From positions 1-10,553 of the forward strand of contig JACQWN010000469.1 in the NCBI GenBank assembly GCA_016209245.1: a DNA stretch of 10,553 nucleotides, in the 5' to 3' direction. The position numbers and the translations under genes were made by a program. Below the pieces are notes generated by a model. That model worked only from the letters and a program-made list of their open reading frames with translations. It was not told where the DNA came from and ran no database searches. This document shows, piece by piece, positions 1 through 5,855 of the stretch; the first letter of the stretch is position 1, and each line of letters opens with the position of its first letter. Source of the stretch: Bacteroidia bacterium (GTDB lineage: Bacteria > Bacteroidota > Bacteroidia > Bacteroidales > BM523).

Positions 1-326
1 ATTTGTTTTAAAATTTTGTCATCACCAACATTGATTCCAAAAAATCCGATATTAAGTGTAATCCCATCAGCAATATCTTTTACTTTGCCATATAATGATT
101 TTGGGAAAAATGTGTCTAAAAATGAGTTAAAGTCATAAATTAGCACTTCACGTAAATCTAAAAAATTTATGACATATTTTTTAGTATCAATTTTATTGAT
201 TGCTTGGCTTAGTAATGTGCTTTTCCCGCTGCTTTTAGGTCCATATAAAAACAGAAGTGCATTTGGCTCGCTTTCAAAATGATTTTTCAAATATTTTATT
301 TCAGGTTTACGATCTATGAATTTCAT
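1..326 (-). CDS. Archaeal-type P-loop ATPase, N-terminal part (runs off left edge)
   Basis: About 108 codons are visible from the ATG at 324-326; the rest lies beyond the window. The N-terminus has the layout of the archaeal-type ATPase family (Pfam ATPase_2-like): a short R-x-x-E segment (FIDRKPEIKYL), then a Walker A loop GPKSSGKS near residues 31-38 and a following strand NFLDLREVLI. It is clearly paralogous to the ATPase at 7300-8430: both share LFxYGPKSSGK(S/T)TLL and the LREVLI/LREILI strand, and 20 bases over Walker A are identical (226-245 and 8312-8331). It starts 14 bases after the atpC stop, so it may be read as the last gene of the atpDC transcript. Such ATPases are often poorly characterised and multicopy; the substrate is unknown. 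Family assignment is firm, function is not. Confidence 0.85.
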   Translation of the reverse strand, partial: MKFIDRKPEIKYLKNHFESEPNALLFLYGPKSSGKSTLLSQAINKIDTKKYVINFLDLREVLIYDFNSFLDTFFPKSLYGKVKDIADGITLNIGFFGINVGDDKILKQ

Positions 327-340
327 ATTTAGCGATTTTT

Positions 341-583
341 CTATCCTGTTTCAGCAAGAATAATTATTTTATTATTATTTGATTCTATTACGCCGCCATG
401 TATTTCAAAAAAAACCTCTTCGTTTTCATCAGTTATTACTTTTATTGTTCCCTGAGCTAAAGTAGAAATAATAGGTGCATGGTTGTTCAGAATTTCAAAA
501 GAACCCAATGTTCCCGGTAATTGTAATAACCTGATATTGCCTTCAAAAATCTTTTTTTCCGGTGTGATAATTTCCAACATCAT
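341..583 (-). CDS. atpC: F1Fo ATP synthase epsilon subunit, short form
   Basis: This is the epsilon subunit of the F1 central stalk, which couples gamma rotation to the beta subunits. The 80 residues cover only the N-terminal beta-sandwich domain: MLEIITPEKKIFEG at the start, then the conserved LPGTLGSFEILNNHAPIIS segment (about residues 22-40), and IHGGVIESNNNKIIILAE at the end. The C-terminal helical hairpin that inhibits ATP hydrolysis in the roughly 135-residue proteins of Proteobacteria is absent. Short forms like this are usual in Bacteroidetes, so I do not read it as a truncation. Two ATGs lie in tandem (581-583 and 578-580); either could be used. It follows atpD at an unusually long distance (183 bases) that contains a perfect hairpin. 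The other atp genes are not in the window. Confidence 0.95.
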   Translation of the reverse strand: MMLEIITPEKKIFEGNIRLLQLPGTLGSFEILNNHAPIISTLAQGTIKVITDENEEVFFEIHGGVIESNNNKIIILAETG

Positions 584-646
584 AATAATTCATGCATATA
601 TTATGCCATTATGTGTATCATCTCAATACATGCAGGGAAATAAGGG

Positions 647-700
647 AAAGTGAGACAATGAGAAAGTGAGACTGTGCACACTTTCTCATTGTCTCACTTT
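647..700. repeat. Perfect 22-base inverted repeat between atpD and atpC
   Basis: Arms at 647-668 and 679-700 are perfect reverse complements over 22 bases with a 10-base loop (669-678). The left arm itself contains a direct repeat, with AAAGTGAGAC at 647-656 and again at 663-672, and TAAGGGA/TCCCTTA outside the arms (641-647 and 713-719) extends the symmetry imperfectly. No T-run follows on either strand, so it is not a standard intrinsic terminator. It looks like a short palindromic (REP-like) spacer element. In the atpD-atpC message it would form a very stable stem upstream of atpC. Confidence 0.9.
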
Positions 701-766
701 CATACTTTCAAATCCCTTACCTGTAAATATGGAGAAGTTACCATTATGTTATGTAATTATTCATTA

Positions 767-2176
767 TCATTTTTTCGCTTCGGAGATCATACGTTCGCCT
801 TTTTCTATTGCATCTTCAATTGTTCCTACATAGTTGAAGGCGGCTTCGGGATACTGGTCCATTTCACCGTCGAGCAACATATTGGCCCGGTGAACCACAA
901 GCTTGTCTTCTTCCGATAATTCGTCAATGCCAAGAATAGCAATAATATCCTGCCGCTCTTTATAGCGATGAAGAATTTGCTTAACGCGTTGAGCCGTAGT
1001 ATAATGTTCTTTACCAACTACATTAGGAGAAAGAATTCTTGATGTTGAGTCAAGAGGGTCAACAGCCGGATAGATACCCAGCTCTGATATTTTTCTGCTA
1101 AGAACGGTAGTAGCATCGAGGTGGGCAAAAGTAGTGGCAGGGGCGGGGTCGGTCAGGTCGTCAGCAGGAACATAAATTGCCTGTACCGATGTAATAGAGC
1201 CTCTTTTAGTTGATGTAATCCTTTCCTGCAGCTCGCCCATTTCGGTGCCTAATGTGGGTTGATAACCTACAGCCGAGGGCATTCGTCCTAAAAGAGCAGA
1301 AACTTCGGAACCGGCTTGAGTAAATCTGAAAATATTATCAATAAAAAGTAAAATATCCCTTCCGCCCGATTTTTCATCGCCATCTCTGAAATATTCAGCT
1401 ACCGACAGTCCGGAAAGCCCGACTCTTGCACGTGCTCCAGGTGGTTCGTTCATCTGTCCGAATACCATGGCGATTTTTGATTTTCCCAATGCGTCCGGGT
1501 CAACTTTCGATAAATCCCAACCACCGGCTTTCATGCTTTTCAAAAATTCATCGCCATAATTCATAACACGGCATTCGAGCATTTCCCTTAACAGGTCGTT
1601 TCCTTCACGGGTCCTCTCCCCTACCCCTGAAAATACCGACATTCCTTCATATGCCTTGGCGATATTATTTATCATCTCCATGATAAGCACAGTTTTTCCT
1701 ACACCTGCACCACCGAATAATCCAATTTTTCCACCCTTTGCATATGGCTCAATCAGATCTATAACTTTTATCCCTGTATAAAGAACCTCAGCTTCTGTTT
1801 TCAGATTCTGAAATTCAGGAGCATGCCGGTGAATCGGATATCCCCCCTCTATTACTATTGGTCCGATACCATCAATAGTTTTGCCAATAACATTCATCAG
1901 GCGGCCTTTTATGTGGTCGCCGATTGGCATTATTATCGGCTTCCCGGTTGCAACGACTTTCATCCCCCGGCATAAACCATCTGTCGAATCCATAGCTACG
2001 GTTCTGACAGTATGCTCTCCTATATGCTGTTGACATTCAACAACTAAATATTCACCGCTATCTCTCTGTATTTCAAGTGCATCGTAAATATTTGGCAGCT
2101 CTCCGCCTGATTTTTCAAAGCTAACGTCTATAACAGGCCCGATAATCTGAATAATTTCACCAGTATTTTGTGCCAT
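767..2176 (-). CDS. atpD: F1Fo ATP synthase beta subunit
   Basis: This is the catalytic subunit of F1 ATPase, which makes or hydrolyses ATP on the inner face of the cytoplasmic membrane. The 469 residues match the usual length. Domains in order are the N-terminal beta barrel (about 1-85; IIQIIGPVIDVSF), the nucleotide-binding core with Walker A GGAGVGKT at 155-162, the catalytic Glu187 in GERTRE, Walker B LLFID ending at Asp280 followed by NIFRF, and the C-terminal helical domain carrying an intact DELSEED loop at 418-424. The ATG at 2174-2176 fits the family start, and a Bacteroidetes-type -7 box lies about 30 bases upstream. Only atpC of the other ATP synthase genes is nearby. In Bacteroidetes atpDC can be part of a full operon or stand apart; since an unrelated ATPase follows atpC here, it seems to stand apart. 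Confidence 0.98.
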   Translation of the reverse strand: MAQNTGEIIQIIGPVIDVSFEKSGGELPNIYDALEIQRDSGEYLVVECQQHIGEHTVRTVAMDSTDGLCRGMKVVATGKPIIMPIGDHIKGRLMNVIGKTIDGIGPIVIEGGYPIHRHAPEFQNLKTEAEVLYTGIKVIDLIEPYAKGGKIGLFGGAGVGKTVLIMEMINNIAKAYEGMSVFSGVGERTREGNDLLREMLECRVMNYGDEFLKSMKAGGWDLSKVDPDALGKSKIAMVFGQMNEPPGARARVGLSGLSVAEYFRDGDEKSGGRDILLFIDNIFRFTQAGSEVSALLGRMPSAVGYQPTLGTEMGELQERITSTKRGSITSVQAIYVPADDLTDPAPATTFAHLDATTVLSRKISELGIYPAVDPLDSTSRILSPNVVGKEHYTTAQRVKQILHRYKERQDIIAILGIDELSEEDKLVVHRANMLLDGEMDQYPEAAFNYVGTIEDAIEKGERMISEAKK

Positions 2177-2206
2177 CTGATAAGAAATTAATTATTAGTT
2201 TGCATG

Positions 2207-2214
2207 CAAAAGTA
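2207..2214 (-). promoter_or_regulatory. Predicted promoter -7 box of atpD
   Basis: The minus strand reads TACTTTTGCA here, a perfect match to the Bacteroidetes -7 consensus TAnnTTTG. It lies 30 bases upstream of the atpD ATG, a sensible leader length. A clear -33 TTG is not seen; the upstream DNA is T-rich. The call rests on consensus matching only. Confidence 0.6.
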
Positions 2215-2236
2215 GCATATTTTATAAGAAAAAAAA

Positions 2237-2460
2237 ATAGAACGCAGATATACTCAAAGAAATCAGGTTTGCAAAAATAATTTTAATCCAAATATCAACA
2301 AATATCTTTTAATATCAATTAATATCAGATATTTATAGATATTTGCTTCGCGATATTAGTTGATATTTTTTTACAAATTCGTTTTCTTTCAGTATAATTA
2401 TGATTTTCGCAGATAAAAATCATATTTTATCATAAGTATCTGCGTCATCGGCGTTCTATT
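2237..2460. repeat. AT-rich palindromic spacer element upstream of atpD
   Basis: This fills most of the 307-base gap between the prenyl synthase and atpD. Its outer ends are imperfect inverted repeats: AATAGAACG with CAGATA and TACT at 2237-2255, and at 2435-2460 the reverse complement of AATAGAACGCCGATGACGCAGATACT split by an extra CCGATGACG-type segment. Inside are nested inverted pairs: AAATATCAAC at 2290-2299 with GTTGATATTT at 2359-2368, and AAATATCT at 2300-2307 with AGATATTT at 2337-2344. There is no open frame of note. The GAACGC-AGAT words resemble spacer repeats found in many copies in Bacteroidetes genomes; that comparison is from memory and not tested. Confidence 0.65.
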
Positions 2461-2483
2461 ATTAAGGGGTGATTAGTAACAAA

Positions 2484-3458
2484 TTATTGAGTTCTGTTTA
2501 TTAATGAATTTGCCACAGATATTAGCACCTTCTTTTTTATATCATCTACATTAATTTGTGATAAATGCTTAAGGGCTTCATTATGTAACCGCTCAATATT
2601 TCTATTTACCTCCTCCCTTATTTGTAATTCTTTATAAATTGAAATTACCAATTTAATTTTTTTTTCCGGTTTGATATTGCTTTCCGTCATAACGGATTTT
2701 AGCGCTCCGCGTGTTTTTTCATTGGCTTTTTCAAGGGCTTTTATTAGCAGGTAAGTTTTTTTATTTGTTACAATATCGTTACCGGTTGCTTTACCAAAAG
2801 TTTCAGGGTTACCAAATACATCAAGATAATCGTCCTGAAGCTGAAATGCCAGGCCGATACATTTTCCAAAGTGCAATATCCGCTCCTGCTCTGTTTGATC
2901 GGCTTCACCAACGATAGCCCCGATTCTAAGACTACAGGCAATCAAAGCGGCAGTTTTTAATTCAATCATTTTAAGATATTCTTCTTCAGTAACAATTTCC
3001 ATGCTCTCAAAATCCATATCGTATTGCTGCCCTTCGCATACTTTTAAAGCGGTAGCAGAAAAATTTTCCAAAACTTCACTAAGAAATTCTTCGGGGCATT
3101 TTGCAATATATTGATATGCAATAATCGCCATAGCATCACCGGAAAGTATAGCTATGTTTTCATTCCATTTTTGGTGAACAGTGGCGCGGTGTCTTCTAAT
3201 ATCGGATTTATCCATTATATCATCATGAACAAGTGTAAAATTGTGAAATAGTTCTATACCTATGGCAGGCATAACAGACTTTTCAAAAGTACCGGAAAAT
3301 AATTCGCACGACATTAATGTCAATACAGGCCTTAGCCGCTTTCCACCCGACGATAAAAGATATATTAATGGCTGATATAATCTGTGAGGGCTTTTATTAA
3401 AGGCAAGTTTATTTATTTCTTTATTAATAATCTTTTGTAATTCTTGAAAACTATGCAT
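2484..3458 (-). CDS. Polyprenyl (probably C15-C20) diphosphate synthase
   Basis: This is a trans-isoprenyl diphosphate synthase that condenses isopentenyl diphosphate with an allylic diphosphate in the cytoplasm. At 324 residues it has family length and all hallmarks: GGKRLRP at 38-44, the first Asp-rich motif DDIMD at 79-83, the second DDYLD at 209-213, and GNDIVTNKKTYL after it. The first motif lacks the two-residue insertion of typical bacterial farnesyl synthases, and Phe74 sits five residues before it, a pattern linked to geranylgeranyl synthases of the archaeal type; a C20 product is therefore likelier than long chain, but this is inference. The ATG at 3456-3458 is 13 bases after the epimerase stop, so the two genes probably share one transcript. 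No terminator is obvious after it. Confidence 0.93.
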   Translation of the reverse strand: MHSFQELQKIINKEINKLAFNKSPHRLYQPLIYLLSSGGKRLRPVLTLMSCELFSGTFEKSVMPAIGIELFHNFTLVHDDIMDKSDIRRHRATVHQKWNENIAILSGDAMAIIAYQYIAKCPEEFLSEVLENFSATALKVCEGQQYDMDFESMEIVTEEEYLKMIELKTAALIACSLRIGAIVGEADQTEQERILHFGKCIGLAFQLQDDYLDVFGNPETFGKATGNDIVTNKKTYLLIKALEKANEKTRGALKSVMTESNIKPEKKIKLVISIYKELQIREEVNRNIERLHNEALKHLSQINVDDIKKKVLISVANSLINRTQ

Positions 3459-3471
3459 AATATATCATTCT

Positions 3472-4422
3472 TTAACATCTCAATTCAAAAAGCCCTTCTT
3501 TCAATATTTTTAATAAACCATCTTCAATGGTTATTAATGGTCTGTTTATTAATGTTTTCATTTTAGATATATCGGGGACTCTGCGTCGCATATCACCCTC
3601 TTTTAAAGGGTCGGTATGAACTATTTCCGATTTTGCGCCTGTAATTTTGATAATAATTTTTGCAAGGTCAAGAATGGTGATTTCGACATCGCTCCCGATA
3701 TTTACCACATCGTTAATAAATCGGTCATTACAAAAGGCATTTGAACAAGCTTCAACATTATCGTCAATATAGCAGAAAGTTCGTGTTTGCAATCCATCGC
3801 CATAGATAGTTATATTCCTGTTAAGCAAACAATTAATAATGAAGCGGCTGACGACAAAATCTTTATTCTGTTTAGGACCGTAAGTATTAAAAAATCTGAA
3901 AATAGTATATTCCAAATCATATTCCTGATGATAGGATCTAAGAAAAGCGCCGCCGGCAGTCTTGACAATAGCATATGGGAGCCGTGAGTTAAGAGGAGTA
4001 GTATCTTCATTTTGAGGATATTCTACAGGTTCGCCATAAACCTCCGATGATGATGAATAATAGATTCTTTTTACTCCGGTATTTTTCGACAGGTCAATTA
4101 TATTCCTGATACCGTCTAAGTCTTTCAATACAAGAATTGGATTTGCCAAGGTTCTTTGAACCCCTACCACAGCAGCATAATGAAATACATAATCAAAACG
4201 GTAGGAAAACATCACTTCAGCAATTTCCTTATAATTATTTACATCACATTTAATAAAATGCCAGTTATCGGAAACAGGTCTGATAATTTTATCAATATGA
4301 CCTGTCGAAAGATTATCAATAATTATTACATAATTTTCTTTATCCCGTATTAGCCGTTCTGCTAAAGAACTCCCAATAAAACCGGCACCGCCTGTTATCA
4401 GAATTTTTCGCTTCCTTTTCAT
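3472..4422 (-). CDS. NAD-dependent nucleotide-sugar epimerase/dehydratase (extended SDR)
   Basis: This is an extended short-chain dehydrogenase of the GalE/WcaG type, which acts on nucleotide-activated sugars in the cytoplasm with bound NAD. The 316 residues begin with the Rossmann glycine motif GGAGFIG (11-17) and acidic Asp36 that favours NAD. The catalytic set is SSSSE around 123-127 with Tyr150 and Lys154 (YxxxK). Substrate-domain motifs RFFNTYGP (176-183) and IYGDGLQTRTFCYIDD (206-221) place it near UDP-glucose 4-epimerases, UDP-glucuronate decarboxylases and dTDP-glucose dehydratases; the precise sugar cannot be told. It precedes the prenyl synthase by 13 bases. No glycosyltransferases are present to indicate a polysaccharide locus. 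A -7 box lies 23 bases upstream of the ATG at 4420-4422. Confidence 0.9.
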   Translation of the reverse strand: MKRKRKILITGGAGFIGSSLAERLIRDKENYVIIIDNLSTGHIDKIIRPVSDNWHFIKCDVNNYKEIAEVMFSYRFDYVFHYAAVVGVQRTLANPILVLKDLDGIRNIIDLSKNTGVKRIYYSSSSEVYGEPVEYPQNEDTTPLNSRLPYAIVKTAGGAFLRSYHQEYDLEYTIFRFFNTYGPKQNKDFVVSRFIINCLLNRNITIYGDGLQTRTFCYIDDNVEACSNAFCNDRFINDVVNIGSDVEITILDLAKIIIKITGAKSEIVHTDPLKEGDMRRRVPDISKMKTLINRPLITIEDGLLKILKEGLFELRC

Positions 4423-4445
4423 AAATTAATTATAAAATAATTTTA

Positions 4446-4453
4446 CAAACCTA
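4446..4453 (-). promoter_or_regulatory. Predicted promoter -7 box of the epimerase-prenyl synthase operon
   Basis: The minus strand reads TAGGTTTG, matching the Bacteroidetes -7 consensus TAnnTTTG, 23 bases before the epimerase ATG. The -33 region is AT-rich without a clear TTG. Support is by consensus only. Confidence 0.45.
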
Positions 4454-4484
4454 TATGATTTTTAGTAAATAAAAAAAATTAAAT

Positions 4485-4542
4485 TTGAGAAGGATTTACA
4501 ACAATTTTTTTTAATTTAAAAATTGTTGTAAACCCTTCTCAA
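4485..4542. repeat. 25-base inverted repeat upstream of the epimerase
   Basis: Arms at 4485-4509 and 4518-4542 are complementary over 25 bases with a single mismatch, around an 8-base AT loop; the outer part reads TTGAGAAGG and CCTTCTCAA. It would fold into a very stable stem on either strand. It sits between the array after lspA and the predicted epimerase promoter, so it could end transcripts coming from lspA, but it lacks a clean T-tract after the stem. A mobile palindromic spacer element is the other reading. Confidence 0.8.
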
Positions 4543-4558
4543 TAAATATAATGCTATT

Positions 4559-4620
4559 ATGACTATTCATTTTATACTTGTCGAACCGGCAGTTCCCGAA
4601 AATATCGGTTCCACCGCCAG
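4559..4620 (+). pseudogene. 5' remnant of a TrmJ/SpoU-type RNA methyltransferase gene
   Basis: From the ATG at 4559 the plus strand encodes MTIHFILVEPAVPENIGSTA, which is the conserved N-terminus of TrmH-family (TrmJ-type) RNA 2'-O-methyltransferases, where LVEPxxPENIG is followed by ARAMKTMG. Here the similarity stops after about 20 codons, just where the DNA that leads into the 63-base repeats begins, and none of the SAM-binding trefoil-knot domain exists. The frame itself stays open through the array to a stop at 4841-4843, giving a 94-residue chimera. It is the only plus-strand coding trace in the window and faces lspA head-on. I read it as a truncated gene. A full-length copy elsewhere in the genome would be expected if the function is kept. 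Confidence 0.65.
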
Positions 4621-4627
4621 TATAAAC

Positions 4628-4835
4628 CTGACTCGCAAGGTCGCCTTTATTATAACTGGCCCCGTTGCATCGGCTATAATCTTTGTTAACGCGACCCGCA
4701 AGGTCACCTTTATTATAACTGGCGCCGTTGCATCGGCTATAATCTTTGTTAACGCGACCCGCAAGGTCGCCTTTATTATAACTGGCGCCGTTGCATCGGC
4801 TATAATCTTTGTTAACGTGACCTTGCGGGTCAGGC
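4628..4835. repeat. Array of three 63-base tandem repeats with hairpin units
   Basis: Three copies (4634-4696, 4697-4759, 4760-4822) differ from each other at only one to three positions. Each junction holds a small hairpin built on GACC-CGCAA-GGTC, and each unit holds a second one (GCCG-TTGCAT-CGGC, 4672-4676 region in copy 1, flanked by ATTATA and TATAAT). The array starts with CTGACTCGCAAGGTC (4629 on) and ends with GACCTTGCGGGTCAG, its near inverted copy, so the block has inverted ends. In the last hairpin (4818-4832) the stem is kept but the loop reads TTGCG in place of CGCAA. The period is 21 codons, which keeps frames open on both strands; those reading frames are probably accidental. 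The lspA stop codon lies inside the last hairpin arm. Confidence 0.9.
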
Positions 4836-5450
4836 AGCATTAGCTTTTTCTTTTCTGAACAATCTTTTCTGAAAGATTATAAGCGCCGCTATTCCGGTAG
4901 TAATAGAAGCATCAGCGATATTAAATACAGGGGGGAATAGATCAAAATATCTTCCTCCGACCCAAGGCGTCCATTTGGGCCAATACCAGTCAATCTGAAA
5001 ACGGAACATATCAACAACGCTGCCATGGAGAAATGTCGCGTAACCCCCGCCCTCGGGTAGAAATGATGCAATCTGTCCTTGAATGCTGCTGCTAAAGAGC
5101 AAACCATAGAAACAACTGTCAATAATATTACCAAAAGCACCGGCTAATACCATAGATAAACAAATAATCAAACCTAACGGAGCTTTTTTTTGTGTCTGCC
5201 GGAATAAATACCATCCGATAAAAATTACTGCTACAATCCTGAACAGGCTTAAGGCAATTTTCCCAAAACCTCCTGGTATATCTATTCCAAATGCCATACC
5301 ATCGTTTTCGACAAAGGATAATAGAAACCATCCGTCTATTATACTCTCTGTCTGCCCAAGAAACATAGTGGTTTTAACCCAGAATTTCAAAACCTGGTCA
5401 ATAAGAAGAATTAAAAATACCGTGAGCAGCGATTTATGTAATAATCTCAT
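4830..5450 (-). CDS. lspA: Lipoprotein signal peptidase (signal peptidase II)
   Basis: LspA is the inner-membrane aspartyl protease that removes signal peptides from diacylglyceryl-modified prolipoproteins. The 206 residues contain a first membrane helix with the conserved Asp (LLIDQVLKFWV, 15-25), the VENDGMAFG loop (47-55), the first catalytic Asp111 in GNIIDSCFYG, the conserved HGSVVDMFRF segment (142-151), and the second catalytic Asp180 in FNIADASITTG before the last helix. It is longer than the roughly 165-residue proteobacterial enzyme because of an insert between the catalytic Asps (about 117-165), as is common in Bacteroidetes. The ATG at 5448-5450 follows a -7 box at 26 bases. It appears to be transcribed alone. 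Its TGA stop (4830-4832) is part of the terminal hairpin of the 63-base repeat array. Confidence 0.96.
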   Translation of the reverse strand: MRLLHKSLLTVFLILLIDQVLKFWVKTTMFLGQTESIIDGWFLLSFVENDGMAFGIDIPGGFGKIALSLFRIVAVIFIGWYLFRQTQKKAPLGLIICLSMVLAGAFGNIIDSCFYGLLFSSSIQGQIASFLPEGGGYATFLHGSVVDMFRFQIDWYWPKWTPWVGGRYFDLFPPVFNIADASITTGIAALIIFQKRLFRKEKANAA

Positions 5451-5475
5451 GAAAAATTTTTTGAAATAACAGTTG

Positions 5476-5483
5476 CAAAATTA
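5476..5483 (-). promoter_or_regulatory. Predicted promoter -7 box of lspA
   Basis: The minus strand reads TAATTTTGCA, a full match to the Bacteroidetes TAnnTTTG box, 25 bases upstream of the lspA ATG. No convincing -33 TTG is visible. Support is by consensus only. Confidence 0.5.
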
Positions 5484-5530
5484 ATAAATTATTATTACTA
5501 TTCAGCCGATATTATTTATAGTCCTTTTTA

Positions 5531-5551
5531 TACTACAAACGGGATAAAATT
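5531..5551 (+). repeat. Solo IS630-like terminal repeat remnant
   Basis: TA, then four bases, then AAACGGGATAAA occur here in exactly the layout seen at the left end of the IS630 element (9224-9241). Beyond that the next bases (AATTCCGCATTTGAAAA) resemble the IS end only loosely. No transposase and no matching opposite end (TTTATCCCGTTT) are found nearby. It is best read as the remaining end of an older related element or of a non-autonomous derivative. Confidence 0.55.
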
Positions 5552-5590
5552 CCGCATTTGAAAAGTCGGATAATTTATAGTAAATTACCA

Positions 5591-5757
5591 CACCGAAGTA
5601 CGAATCAAAATACGAACATACGAAGTACGAATTTGTAGTTCGTAACTTGTGCCACCGCTGTGCCACCGCTAAAGCTACGGCGATACGCGGTAAAGCTATG
5701 GCGACACACGGTCGTAACAAATTCGTACTTCGACTGTGCCTTTGCGTAGCTTCGGTG
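5591..5757. repeat. Mosaic of short direct and inverted repeats upstream of lspA
   Basis: The stretch is a composite of short repeats and carries no credible gene. A 16-base perfect inverted repeat (CGAAGTACGAATTTGT at 5621-5636, its complement at 5717-5732) is flanked by an 8-base one (CACCGAAG at 5591-5598, CTTCGGTG at 5750-5757). Between the arms are an 11-base perfect tandem repeat (GTGCCACCGCT at 5649-5659 and 5660-5670) and a 21-base tandem repeat with three differences (5670-5690, 5691-5711). CGAAGTACGAAT also occurs once more at 5594-5605. The segment is GC-richer than its surroundings, which marks it as foreign to the AT-rich spacer. Confidence 0.8.
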
Positions 5758-5855
5758 AAGGGAGGTGGAAGATACATTATTATTATTGCAGGAGCGGAGA
5801 CTGATGTTTCAGTAATTTTTAATAATATTGTTAAAAGTATAACAAAGTTGTAAAC

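Noticed and set aside
341..583. Truncated epsilon subunit as a broken gene
   Set aside because: An 80-residue epsilon lacking the helical C-terminus is normal for Bacteroidetes, and the N-terminal domain is complete.
647..700. 22-base hairpin as the intrinsic terminator of atpD
   Set aside because: There is no T-tract after the stem on the minus strand, and atpC follows in the same direction.
4634..4822. 63-base array as a CRISPR
   Set aside because: The units are directly adjacent, with no unique spacers, and no cas genes are present.
4511..4840. Minus-strand 109-codon frame with three DYSRCNGASYNKGDLAGRVNK-type repeats
   Set aside because: It is the complement of the 63-base tandem array; the period of 21 codons keeps it open by construction, and it overlaps the lspA end without a start signal.
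5502..5777. 91-codon minus-strand frame in the lspA upstream region
   Set aside because: It is composed of the short repeat mosaic, has no family resemblance and would cover the lspA promoter side spacer.
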